Source: Limnanthes douglasii subsp. nivea | Taxonomy: Eukaryota; Streptophyta; Magnoliopsida; Brassicales; Limnanthaceae | Direction: 5' to 3' | NCBI GenBank assembly: GCA_036936605.1 | Contig: JAUPFV010000001.1 | Coordinates: 318,272,250-318,336,249, forward strand | DNA: 64,000 bases | Shown: positions 21,649-32,567 of the stretch, piece by piece | How positions within the stretch are numbered: position 1 is the first letter of the stretch | Layout: each line of letters opens with the position of its first letter | Translations under genes and position numbers: made by a program | The notes under the pieces: generated by a model | Told to the model about the DNA's origin: nothing | Database searches by the model: none | What the model saw: only the letters and a program-made list of their open reading frames with translations

Positions 21649-24364
21649 TTAAGACCGCTTAGCCTTGCCACAATATAGGGCATTAGGAGGTACATCTTTT
21701 TCAGTGAAGAGGCTATGTTCGTCGTTCCAAACTCGAACGTATAATTGCTGACCCAGATATCGTCTCGACCAAATCTGAGACCTTAAATTCCACATACCCT
21801 TGTTGTCTAGTGACACAAATATTGCACTCCATGAAGACGGATACACCTATATAGATATCCATTTTTATCAAGTTTCATCATTATGAAAATGATAATAGCC
21901 ATGTACTTTATTCACAATATTAAATTTATCCTTTGTTTTTTTTCCAATTTGAACTCATTTGGTCGACATTAGGTGCGCTATGTCTCTACACACCTAAAGT
22001 CGACAGAACTAATTTCGAGGTTAGATGTCAAAGTTAGTATATAGTTTTCTTGAAGTGGTATATAACGTTAACCTACGAATATAGTTTATATTCATCCTTT
22101 TAGCTCGAAGCAAAGTATTATTTATACCTGAACAGTGTGCCTAGCAACACCATCGATCAAGTTGTATCGTTTCCTCATAGCCGGCGTCCATTTACCAGAA
22201 CCGAATCTGAATTTTTACGACACAATAAGTACTCAAGTTTAGATCTCCAACCATGCTATAGAAATATGTATAAAATGTATGAAATGGTTTAGTAGACTCA
22301 ATCAAGTATAACGCTATTATTGAAGAGCTTACCCGACAACAAATACACTCGATCCAGCCAAATGCCAAGATTGAACAAATTTTTCATTGTTTTGAAAAAT
22401 TATTTCGACAAAATCATGAAGAGCTGTTCCCACAACCGATGTACCTAAAACGGCTGGTCCAAGACTAGGAATGTCTTTAATAGTGTTTAAATTGAACACC
22501 CCTTTGATATTGAACCAATCAGCAAGCTTCAAAGGAGTTGTTGGATCGATATACGATATTTTGTTAACCGAGTAACGTAATTTTCGGTTGACCTTTGAGG
22601 CGGAATTGGCTAAAATTAATGTTCTTTGTATTGGTATTGAGCCGTAGTGAAATGAACCTTGTGGGTTTGGTCTTGCTGCATTTGCTGTTAAGTTTAATCT
22701 GTTTTTCAACAAACATTTAGTGTCATACAAAAATATAATATTTTACACTAAAGTTTCATCCCTTGATAAAGAAGTATATCCAAAACATGGACTAAGTATA
22801 TATACTTTACCTGATGGTTCTAGCTTGCTTCATAGACCAATGAATTTGAAATGTTGGGCCAATAGGAAGGGGCAATGAAAGGCCAGCCTTGGCCCCTTGG
22901 TATCGGAGAACAGCAGTCGCAGTCAGCGTTGGTTTGGTGAACCGTGTAGATGCTACAATGTAATAATTTTTCAATGGTCCATTTAAGGTCACCAATACCG
23001 TCATCGATTGTCCAACATGAACATCAAGCGACTCATACATTTCTTGTAGTGTGTGAGCTCCTTCTACTTCGACCAGTTTCATTATGTGACCTTGAATCCT
23101 AAAATTGATCGATGTTTCCGTGCCAACGTTCGATATCCGGAACCTATAAGTCTTCCCTGAAAATAAAATGAATGTATGTTATCACGCAAGGATCATCTTG
23201 CGAAAAAACAACTATATGAATGTTTTATTGCTCAACTCGTTACCTTTTTGGCCAGTGAAAGAAAAAGATTTTGGTACACCATTGATAAGAAGACCATCCG
23301 GATTAGGAAGAGGTTTCCCTGAATCTAGTTTTTGCCGCAATGCCTGCGGATCAAGATCAACTATTAATATCATATGGTTGATATCTTGTGGCCAGCCGAG
23401 CTTTGTACAAAAAAAACAACAGAAGAAATTTGAATACCTTGTGGCCAGCTTTGTACCAGTCACTAACGAGTAGATTAAAATCAGCAACAGGAAGTGGGTA
23501 TGGGGTGGAAATGACCGATCTTTGGTGAACATTAAGAGCACCGAATCCACCAGATGCTCTATGCATTGAAGTTGAAGGAAAATAAGTGAAAGTTCCAATT
23601 TGATCTTTTAGTTGGAATTCATAAGTCCAACTTTTGCCTGGTGGAATTGGACAATTTGTGCCTAAAACTCCATCTTGCCATGAAGTTTTCCTTTGTTTTA
23701 TACCATTCCTATAAGTAAAGCATATAAAATGTTATGAGTAATCGATCGGAAACCCAAGATAGGAGTAAGTAATAAGAAGTACTGACCATGTAATAAGGAA
23801 TGGCTCATCCAAATTATTAATGACATTGACTACCATATTGTCATTTGTCACTCCTTCAATAGAAGGACCGGGAAATTGTCCATTAATAAGAATAACCTGA
23901 AAACATTACCACCTTTTAGACTATAATAACTCACAAAAAAGAGATTCAAATCGGCCTTGGACTATCAACTACTAAAAATGATCCGGTGAGAGTATTTGAT
24001 TATCAACTACACATATGACATCAAAGTTAGATGTCCAAAAGTTGATATATATTCCCTTGATTTTTGATTTTCGGTCAGCTATATGATATAGTCCATACTA
24101 AAATCTATAGGTTTTGCTATTCGACTGCATTCTTTAATCCACCGATGTCGAAAACAAAAATCTCCACCGCAATATTTTTAATCAGTGAGCTATATGCATA
24201 AAAAATCGTTAGCGTAAACGAGAAGTAACCTTTTGAGGAACACCAAGAGGAGATCTTATTCCATAAGTAATTTTCCAAGTTAAACGGATATAAGGGTCTT
24301 CTGCTTTGACCCAAAGAGATGCGCTAAACCAAGCCAATAACGCGACCACCACTTTCAACAACAT
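21649..24364 (-). CDS. SKU5-similar (SKS) multicopper-oxidase-like protein, L-ascorbate oxidase homologue
   Basis: Eight exons: 24364-24230, 23896-23787, 23708-23438, 23343-23244, 23156-22811, 22698-22333, 22206-22128 and 21846-21649. They total 1605 bp (534 residues), every junction is GT..AG and in phase, and the length fits the family (about 540). Residues 1-21 are a signal peptide (LLKVVVALLAWFSASLWVKA, then EDPYIRLTW). Three cupredoxin domains follow: GVPQKVILINGQFPGP and WQDGVLGTNCPIPPG in the first, LPNPDGLLING and VEVEGAHT in the second, NAARPNPQGSFHYG and VSLDNKGMWNLRS in the third. The copper-binding HWHG and HCHI motifs are replaced (WNGIKQR; GMWNLRSQIW), as in SKS proteins, so oxidase activity is unlikely. 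Family members are secreted wall or membrane glycoproteins acting in directional cell expansion. Pollen-type members are closest by eye. It is the only intact gene in the window. Confidence 0.93.
23345..23470 (-). repeat. partial duplication of the exon 3 end inside intron 3 of the SKS gene
   Basis: The last coding bases of exon 3 (TGGTACAAAGCTGGCCACAAG, ending at 23438) recur about 35 bases into the intron as TGTACAAAGCTCGGCTGGCCACAAG (about 23409 down to 23385), with a 4-base insertion. The copy ends ..CACAAGATAT, so its donor position has AT in place of GT and should not be spliced. Confidence 0.75.
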
Positions 24365-24800
24365 GGCTAAAAAAACAAAAACAAGAAAACAAGAAAGTAA
24401 AATGGCATTAGCTTATGTTCTAAATATAAACAAATTGTGATATTTTTGCGTAAACTTATAGTTTATCTGTAAATTTAAATAGACTACTTTTTTTTTGTTG
24501 ATGAAATATCAATTTTTTTATATTTTTTTATGAATTATTGAATTTTCGTTAAAACCGCAGATTTGAGAGCATCACGTTTCAACATGGAAATGTCTGACAC
24601 TACAGGTTTAATATAAAGAAGAAGAAAAAGTGGGTATTGAAAGAAAGATACCCAAATGTATTGTGAAGAAATAGTGTTTATGACTGTGAAGTATAAGTTG
24701 AGGTTGCGGGGTGTGTGTATATATAATATATGAACGAGGTGAGAGAAAACTATGCTCTTCAACTTCAACTTCAACTTCCATGAGCATGAACATGCTCATC
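24365..24800 (-). promoter_or_regulatory. upstream region of the SKS gene
   Basis: Minus-strand TATA-like words lie at about 24610-24618 (TTTATATTAA) and 24718-24730 (TATATTATATATAC), roughly 250 and 360 bases before the start codon. Either would leave a long leader. A GAAGTT-type hexamer repeat (about 24757-24778) and a 20-bp palindrome (24780-24799) lie just beyond. The transcription start is not determined, so the choice of TATA box is inference. Confidence 0.35.
24780..24799. promoter_or_regulatory. 20-bp palindrome upstream of the SKS gene
   Basis: ATGAGCATG-AA-CATGCTCAT: two perfect 9-bp arms separated by two bases, about 415 bases before the start codon. It could be a dimeric transcription-factor site, but no family is recognised. 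Confidence 0.4.
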
Positions 24801-25013
24801 TACGGCGCAATTCATGCTTATCTACTTTTACATTTGAACATCCAAACACAGTTGGACATTAATCAATTGTTTTAGTAAAATAAAAAACTGAAAAACAACT
24901 TTTCAATGTTGAAAATTTATTTTTGATACGTTGACGATGTATTCCGTCATTCTTATAAGACCATCGAATTGTAAGCGATCGGATTACTTATTAGTGAAAA
25001 TTAGATTAATAAG

Positions 25014-25020
<7 letters not shown>

Positions 25021-25064
<44 letters not shown>
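25021..25064. repeat. (TA)n microsatellite
   Basis: About 22 uninterrupted TA/AT units within AT-rich intergenic DNA. No gene is nearby on either side. Confidence 0.95.
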
Positions 25065-25068
<4 letters not shown>

Positions 25069-25192
25069 TTGAATATTACGAAAGACCGAGATCAAATACA
25101 TATAATTAAATCAATAAATTATGTTTTTGATCACACAACACAACGACACAAGGAGATATATTATAATTGCGTATTATAGTAGATTAACATTT

Positions 25193-25484
25193 TGTTAGAT
25201 TCGTAAAAGATCGCAGTTTGTTTTTTGTTTAGGTTAACAAAGAAAATTAAGATTGAAGATGTTAAATATGAAAGCAGATGCAGTAGATTTAAACGAACAT
25301 GATCAAGAAGACGCAGATGGATTTAACAATTTGTTATTGTTAGGACAAACATTTTAACAAGTATATAGATTTTGTAATTGTATTTTTAGTAATATAATCG
25401 ATAAACACAAGAGAATAATTTATTCATTGTGTTACAATGGGTATATTGAGCGATTCAATATATTTTATCAATTGGTATAAGAGC
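25193..25484 (+). mobile_element. copia-type LTR remnant with adjacent primer-binding-like site
   Basis: Sequence starting TGTTAGATTCG and ending ATTTTATCA (25193-25470) is followed by TTGGTATAAGAGC, one base off the plant initiator-Met primer-binding site TGGTATCAGAGC. This is the 5' end of a copia-type element. After a possible ATG around 25512 no gag is recognised and no second LTR was found, so only the first 300 bases or so remain. Confidence 0.5.
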
Positions 25485-26289
25485 TAAGGTTCCATTGTGA
25501 TCTGATTTAAGATGGTATGTGTGTTTCAATCAATTGTATGGTAATATGTTGATTTTATTTTTTTGTAAAAATCCACGTCAGTGGGATTATATGATGATTA
25601 AGCTGGTCAAGGTATGACTTTAAAGTTTTTAAAATCATGTATTTTGGGGTTTATGTTCAATTAGAATTTTAAAATTTTAAATTTAAAGTTAATTTGCTAC
25701 TTGAAAAAAGGAATTTCAGCAATAATAAGAGCATAAAACGAAAAGGAAAATCAAAACACCAAAAAGGCTTTCCAGGATTCGTTTTCGTGATCAACCATAT
25801 TGTGACCGCGACGAAGGCTAGCTCGCCGCCGCGAACACGGATTGCTGCAACGAATAAGCTCTTCATTGTAACAATAAACCCATGTGGGTGATAAGCCTGA
25901 TTTTCTTCTTCTTTTGTAACATATAACCACTAATATATGTTTAAGAATGCTTGTTTGTATGTCTATGTGGTTGAAATAAGATGCGTGTTTAAATGTTTAT
26001 GGATTTACATAACTAAGATTGTTCGAACTACGATAGGTAAATCATAAAACAATTGATAGGTCCAAAAGGAGGTCAATTGGTGAGTTAAAGATTTTAGGGT
26101 CTAAATAGTTCATGGATTAATTTCATTGCAAGTATTGTCAGCGCGACGAGAAAAAAATCATCGGAAAATTAACCATTAAGGTTTTAATTGAAGAAGAAAA
26201 ACACCCAAAAAGAGGGTTTCAACTATACTTAACCAATTAAAATACGATTAATATTGATTTTTTTAAACTCATAAATACATGTTAGTATG
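25485..26289. other. intergenic DNA, no recognised gene
   Basis: Overlapping 65-codon ORFs on both strands around 25670-25890 surround a short GC-rich patch (GCTCGCCGCCGCGAAC), but neither resembles a known protein. The rest is AT-rich. Confidence 0.5.
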
Positions 26290-28790
26290 TTTTCCCAAAG
26301 GCACATTGCTCATCTGAGATAATTTTAAGGAGTATTCTGGCAAGTCTGTTATTTAATATCTTTAATTATATTAAATACTGTACAAAGAGTGATAGGTCTG
26401 AATTTTGGCCAAGATTTTGGAGAGTTTGTTTTTGGGATAAGGTAGATAGCAGCAACAAAGATGCCTTTAGGGTATGAGATATTATTAAAATAAATTGTAA
26501 TAGCTTCAAAGATTTTATATTTTATAATTGTCCATCATTCTTGAAAAAATCTGGAGCTGAATCCATCAACTTCAGAGAAACTATTGGTGTTAAGGTTGAT
26601 GAAAATATTGTGTATCTCCTCCATAGAGGGGTTTTTCATTGGTTGATGGTTATCATGGTCAGAAAGTAACTTAGGAATAACATTATTAATTGAATTAAGG
26701 TCTGACATGTTATTTTTACTTTTTAAGATGTTTGCAAAATAATTTACAACTGATTCACCTATTTGATTATGATATTCTATCCAAGTGTTGTTAATTGTTA
26801 TTCCTTAAATTTTATTTCTTTTCCTTCTCTTTTTAACAAAACTATGAAAATATTTGGTGTTTTTATCACCATTTTAAACAATAGAGATACATTTTTTTGC
26901 TGCCATAAAATTTATTCTCTGGCAAGCAAGTTTAAGTGAATGGCTCTGGCCTTAGAGAGGGCAATTTTGTTATCTGAGTCATTTAGTTCTTCCAGTTTTC
27001 TTTTAGCAATCTTAACATCTTCCTCTGCTTTGAAAATATTATCAAAATATTGTCAAAAATGTTTTATACCATATTTTTAATGATTGTTTGAGCTTTCTCA
27101 GTTTTGACCAGAAAACATGTACGCGATTACCATACATGGATTCTTGCTAGCTTGATTCAACTGTTTTTTATGAAGTCTGGATGGTCAAGCCACATATTTT
27201 GGAATTTAAAAGGAGGTTTATAGATTAGATATGAGTTTGAGACATATATATAAGCCATTTATTGCCAGATGCATCACCCTGATGATATTAAAATAAACAC
27301 TCAATTGGGCATTGTGTAAGGCTCTATCTAGCCTTTTCCATTTGTTATTGTTAGACCAAGTAAAATTTGATCCAGTGTAACCAGATCATGAAGATGGAAA
27401 TCCATTACCATATTGTTGAAATCATCCATCCCTCTTAAATATAGGGTGGAGCATGCCAATTGTTTTGATGATTTAGTTATGGTAGTGAAATCACCAACAA
27501 TGATCCAGAGAAGGTCTGTTTCAGAAATGTGTCTTAGGTTATCCCAAAGAGGTAGTATTTGGGATCTAATATATTTTGGGTATACAATGGTGACCAGAAC
27601 TTCTTTATCAGAAGAATAATGAATCACCATTATATGCATGTATTGTTCATTGTATCCTAGAATTTGAATTTTTTAATGGTTTCTCCAAAATATCCATATT
27701 CTATTAAGGTTTGCAAAATTTGATTCAAAACCTAGTTTATCAACTACTTCGTTTATAATTACCTCTGATATCATAGGCTCTTGAAGAGCTAGGAAATTAA
27801 TGTGATGGGATTTAACTATAAATTTTATTCTTCTTAATGTACCTAGGTTTCCAACTCCTTTTGCGTTCTAGCTTATGAATGATATGGTCATTTTGGATTT
27901 GGATTTGAGGATCTGTTAGATCTTTTGATATTTAAATGTTTATGGATTAAATTGCTTTTAAGACTTCTATTTTTTGGTTTATTTGATGTTTTAGTCTTCT
28001 TTTTAATTGTTTCTTGTTTGTTATCAGGTTTTTTAGTGACAAGAAATGAGGGTAAGCTAATGGTTGGTTTGTCTATGGTGATTCATGCTCATTATTAGAT
28101 GTAATCTTTTCATTAAATATGTTAAATGAATTCTGAAGAGAGATAGATTGATTTGCTTCAATCACCTCTCTATCTGATATATCAGGGGGTTCTTTCTCAT
28201 GGTTAAATGTTAATATTGTATCCCAGTTATTTAATGATTGAGAAGGTCTCATAAACATCTTCAGATTTGTTTTGGTTTGATGTTAAGGGTTGGTTATTTG
28301 GTGAGATTCTTGTTGAATGAAGTTTGAAGTTTCATTTTTCCCAAGATTTTTTTTTATGTTTCCAATGTATCTTTTTGTTTTTAATGGTTAATGGAGGTGA
28401 TTGTTGATTTGAATCAACAATAAAAAATTTAAGTTTCTTTAGGTTTGTTTGGGGCTAAATGGTGGTTTGAAAGAAAGTAAGGTTTCTCAGGTGATTTCTT
28501 TTTACCGAAATGAGACACTATGTCCTAAATATTTACAGGTTTTGCAATAAGAAACATCCATTTTGCTCACTAAAACTAATCCAAATTTTGTTTGGAAGAG
28601 TTTTTGAGACATCAACTATTATCCAAGCTCTAGACATATTAAAGCTTGCACGATTCTTTTGAGGTACCCATAATGCTAAAGGAAATCATATTGCTTTAGC
28701 AATATAAGTAACAGAGTCATTGTTATAACATAAGAGTAGTCTTTAAAATTTTCAAAGTTTGGTTGTATTCCATGGTACCTGGACCTATAT
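26290..28790 (-). mobile_element. LINE fragment 'LINE 3', truncated inside the reverse transcriptase
   Basis: Minus-strand pieces in order: an ORF1 zinc knuckle reading CKTCKYLGHSVSF near 28540 (final Cys replaced by Phe); an ORF1 tail (28258-28073); APE endonuclease (27639-27328, with TIVYPKYIRSQILPLWDN and IIVGDFTTI); the linker; and the start of the reverse transcriptase (LIPKTNSPKSWPKFRPITLCT near 26430). The catalytic FADD/FVDD box, zf-RVT and RNase H are missing. The loss of the 3' half indicates a later deletion, because LINEs normally truncate at the 5' end. All frames are broken. Confidence 0.7.
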
Positions 28791-28975
28791 TAATTTCTTT
28801 TATCCTCGTACTTTGCTCTTATCGTATACAATGTGATTTTTACTACGAGAATAAGCTAAATAAAATTCAGACGAATAAATTTGGACGAAAATGGTAAAAT
28901 ACAAAAATTGAATAACTTAAAATTGTTAATATATCTAAAAATAAAATATAAATATTCCGCATCAACTAAAAAACT

Positions 28976-29322
28976 GGGTAAAAAATACTGTTACTCCTCT
29001 ATGTTTACCATTTGTATCAAGATAGTCTCGTTCGTTCACTTCTGCATAAAACTCATCCCCTTCATTTTAAAAATTTGCAAATATAGTTTCCCGGCATATA
29101 TAAACCATTTAAAAACTGACACGTGGCACTTAAATTCCAAGTTTTGTATCACTTTTGGTCCCCAAATCCCAAGTTTTGTATCACTTTTGGTCCCCCATAA
29201 TATGCGGATGGACTAATTGTGCAAATTTTTAAAATGAAGGGAATGAGTTTTATACAAAAGTGAACGAAAAGGACTCTGTTGCTACAAGTGTAAACATGAG
29301 GGACTAACAGTGCTTTTTAGCC
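28976..29322. mobile_element. Mutator-type MITE with about 110-bp inverted termini
   Basis: The first about 95-110 bases (GGGTAAAAAATACTGTTACTCC ...) and the last are inverted copies of each other. Both include the TTCGTTCACTT and AAAACTCAT..CCCTTCATTTTAAAAATTTGC words. The element is 347 bp and non-coding. It is flanked by a perfect 9-bp duplication TAAAAAACT (28967-28975 and 29323-29331), the length made by Mutator-like transposases. Long termini plus a 9-bp duplication support the assignment. Confidence 0.85.
29130..29192 (+). repeat. two tandem 30-bp units in the MITE core
   Basis: CCAAGTTTTGTATCACTTTTGGTCCC occurs twice in a row. This makes up most of the short sequence between the inverted termini. 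Confidence 0.8.
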
Positions 29323-29331
29323 TAAAAAACT

Positions 29332-30530
29332 TTTATTTGCTGCTAGAGTTCTTTGGACCGTAGAAAAATTAATATCCAACCATAATTTACTTACATAATT
29401 AATCAATTAGGATAGACGTGGTTGCAAATGTATATTAAAATCAATTTTTTTTTCTTCTTCGAAGAAGCAGCCGTTATTCAGAGTGCAATGAGCGCGCACA
29501 TGGTAAACCGCTATTCAGAATGCATGTCTTACTCAACCAACTCGGCTACCCTTTTGGAAGCTATTAGAATCATTTTTAATTAATAAATTTTAAAATTAAT
29601 AAATTTTGGATTTTAGTTGAACCAAAAAGTACCAATATAATAAAAAATAAAAATTTCGATCATAGAAAAGTAAAATAAAAAATAAAACGAACACACAATT
29701 AAATCACGAATCTACTTTTAACCCTGTTTGATTATGTTAGTGATTTAGATCCGTCGGTGGGTCAGTCATGAAGATTAAAAGAAGTGCATACTACGAGAGA
29801 GCCGAGAACGGATCCTCATGTATTGCTAAATATATATTTTTCGTTTATTTTCTACGTTACTATTTAATTTCTACGAACGAAAAACAAGGAACGAAAGTGG
29901 TAAGAAAAAGTCTAGTTAAAGCTATATATATAAACAAAGAGCAAGAACAGTGTTCTCGTTTAAAGAAAATAGTTCTTAAAGGGAGATAAGGTCATGTATT
30001 AATTATTCTTTTTATATTTTAGCTCGGTTGAGAATATGTCTAAGATCTCAACTAAAATTTAATTAGCCTTGAATGGTAGTATATATTTTTAAGGCAAATC
30101 CCTTGGATCTCGTAAATCCCAAGGATAGATCTCGTGAAGGAACATAAAAGAAGCGAAGTATTAATATGTTGATGACTTAAAAGTACATTTTTGCTTAGAA
30201 TGTAATTAAGGATTCATATTCAAATCCAGCCCGAACGAATTTGACAGGTAATCCATGATTCCTCCTGCGATTAAGTTAATTTCCGAATATCCTATTATGC
30301 AGAATTGGTTTGGATGGCTATCAAACCATTTTGATAAGGTTGGTCCTAACCGGATCGATGCAAATTTGGCCGGATTTTGTTCGGTTCAAACATATAACAA
30401 TTTTAATATGTATATAAATTTTAATATGTATATAAAATTTATAGATTTTAATTTCTCCAACTGATCCAATTTCTCCAACTGATCCGATCTAAAATACAAA
30501 CTATATATATATATATATATAATGGAAATA
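29332..30530. other. intergenic spacer, no recognised gene
   Basis: AT-rich. It holds a short palindrome CTTCTTCGAAGAAG (about 29453-29467), two tandem TTCTCCAACTGATCC units (about 30455-30487) and a short (TA)n run (30502-30520). A 73-codon ORF at 29768..29989 matches nothing I know. Confidence 0.5.
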
Positions 30531-30535
30531 TACAT

Positions 30536-30903
30536 TGATGAGATCTGATATTTTAGCTATTCAATTCAGTCTTAGTTCGATGGACAGTTCAGACCATAAC
30601 CACTCTTGTAAAAAACCGAACAAGACATACGTAATAAATGCTGACTAAGCTAGTTGATGGTCATTTCACACCAGATTATTAATGGGTTTTTAAATTTGAT
30701 CTGACTTCAATATCCGACCCAATAGGTCCATGAGTCAATATTTAAATATAAATACCCAAACCACTTTCATTAATGACGGTAATCAGAATTTACTACTAGC
30801 ACACAACTTAATTATCTCACTACCCACTACTCTAAACATTAAATTCCACAAAGCATTCAAAACACTTTACAAAATTACCCTCAGACAAAAATAAACCTCA
30901 CCA
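30536..30903 (+). repeat. 5' LTR of the outer element
   Basis: 368 bp, TG..CA. It contains a TATAAATA box (about 30748-30756) followed by a pyrimidine/AC-rich leader. It pairs with 50246-50601 over its whole length with many substitutions and a few small indels. Confidence 0.9.
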
Positions 30904-30905
30904 AA

Positions 30906-30925
30906 TTGGCGACCACAGTTGGAGC
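30906..30925 (+). other. primer-binding site of the outer element
   Basis: TTGGCGACCACAGTTGGAGC begins three bases after the LTR terminus. The priming tRNA is not assigned. It is similar to the site of element A at 2223 and differs from the TTTGGCGCCGTCTGTGGG site of the inner element. Confidence 0.7.
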
Positions 30926-30976
30926 GTGACGGTGCCTGAATTTCACAATTCAAAACTAGTAAGAAAAATTGTTCGG

Positions 30977-31905
30977 ATGGATCCGAAGGAGCAGAATGTT
31001 CCACCTCCTGAGGTGGAAGTTGCAAGGGAAAACAAGGAGTATATCATCGAGGAGCGTGACCAGTTGAGGGCTGAGATAGAGGCGCTGAGAGCAATAAAAC
31101 AAGCAGAAAAATGAGTTAAGGAAAAGTCTAGAGCGTCAGTACTTCACCACACTGACAATCTAGAGAAAACGAGTAGTCTTTGAAAACCCATCTCAATTCC
31201 AAGAAGACACACCGATTGAAGCCTGTTGAAAGTTCTGCATCTGAGTATTCTAGCATCTCATAAAATGAGGCAGAGCTTGAAGAATCATTATCTTCAAGTA
31301 GTGATGAGGGAATTTCTAAAAAGAAAATGAGGTTGACTAAAAAACATTCAAGAAAAAGTGATAAGCATGACAGGCTCAAGAAGCACCATGGTAAGGGGTC
31401 AGCCAATAAGCATATTGATCAGTTATTGATTGATCCCTTTGCCATTCAGTCCAAACCGGGTATTTTTGCAACCCCTAATGAAGATACTGTTTTTAGTTGT
31501 AGAAAAGTTTTTAGAGGCAATCACCTTTGTCCGTAAAAATACTCTCCGGACATTTTCCTAAGAGGTTTGATAGCTCCAAGATGGAGAAATACGATGGGAG
31601 TCGAGATCTAGACAACCATCTGAAGCAGTTCAAGAACTTCATGATAAACTTTGATGACGATGACAAGCTATTGTGTAGGGCCTTCTCCCAAACTTTCACA
31701 GAAAGTGCCCTTAAATGGTACAACAGTCTCCCTCAGGGGTGTATAAGAAATTATGATACGTTTTTGGTTGCCTTCCGGAGGAAATTTTTTGGAAGTAAGG
31801 AACTCAAGGGTAATGGGGACACAATTATCCATTGTGCTCAGGAACCAAACGAGTCCTTGAAGGAGTACATTAATCGTTTTGTGAACACAAAGAATGAGCT
31901 ATGTT
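30977..31905 (+). pseudogene. outer element gag, N-terminal part (split by the inner element)
   Basis: From ATG 30977 the protein begins with a short coiled-coil-like segment (EEVRDQLRAEIEAL-type residues to 31114). After frameshifts it continues in an open frame 31527-31905 with the capsid domain: MEKYDGSRDLDNHLKQF, LLCRAFSQTFTESALKWYNS, and AFRRKFFGS. It is cut in a codon for Leu after KNE by the inner element's LTR. Capsid resumes at 41861. The frame is broken at 31115 and around 31200-31520. Confidence 0.8.
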
Positions 31906-32028
31906 ACGGGAATAACAAGTTCTACCAGAGTTGGCCTTTAATATTTTAGTCAAGAAAGAGATCACTTTATTCATCGATAGGTCTTTCCTATTTATAATAC
32001 ATAAAATTAGTGGGCAGTTACATATGTT
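31902..32028 (-). repeat. truncated 3' LTR of the inner element
   Basis: 127 bp match the start of the right LTR (41207-41333) with few differences. After ACATATGTTT the two sequences part completely. On the element's own strand the missing part is U3 and the polypurine tract. Confidence 0.8.
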
Positions 32029-32567
32029 TCCTAGTAATACGCCTGTAAATTATAATATTAATTAAATTCCTTACTTATACGCGTAGTAATTTGAACCGTC
32101 TTGTGTCTGTTACTCTGTTTCTTTCTGACACGTGTCGTCGATGCAAGTGGCAGTTTCTGACATTGCCGTTTCTTGGAGATACCATTTGGCGATTCGGTTT
32201 TATGACACAGTCTTTCAAATAACTCATGACATCACGATTCACACGCCTATGTGAAAAGCATTTAATCACTTAAACACTTACCGTATCCTTTTGCAAAAAA
32301 TCACAAATTTCTAATTTTTTTTGCTTCATTGTCGCTGGAAAATTCTCTCCAATATTCAACCAAGGCGCTTTCTATCATCTTCGTCGACACTATGCAGGTA
32401 ACGTACTTTTTATCAAATAACTATTTTATGTCGAATGCTGGAGAGAACCCTAGATTTAGGGTTTCGAACTTCTATCAGTAGGAGATTATCAAAATCAAAT
32501 CACTTTCCCTCGCCAGCATAATCATTTAGATTCATCTCCTTACCTAATTGCACTTTGTAGAAAAACC
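32029..32567 (+). promoter_or_regulatory. upstream and 5' leader of the inner aORF, with a probable leader intron
   Basis: AT-rich DNA leading to the aORF start at 32568. A GT..AG interval at 32398-32560 (exon end ATGCAG, acceptor TTTGTAG) sits in the leader just before AAAAACCATGGC. This context suggests an independent plus-strand promoter here. No TATA box is convincingly placed. Confidence 0.4.

Noticed and set aside
25669..25891. Opposed 65-codon ORFs around a GC-rich patch
   Set aside because: Mirror frames of the same segment with low-complexity composition and no recognisable domain.
28881..29216. 111-codon plus-strand ORF
   Set aside because: It runs across the MITE inverted terminus and flanking AT-rich DNA. 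The MITE structure with 9-bp duplication explains the sequence better.
31902..31935. Reading the outer gag frame straight on into TGTTACGGGAATAACAAG
   Set aside because: The same words open the right LTR at 41207, so this is the inner element's LTR end and not gag.
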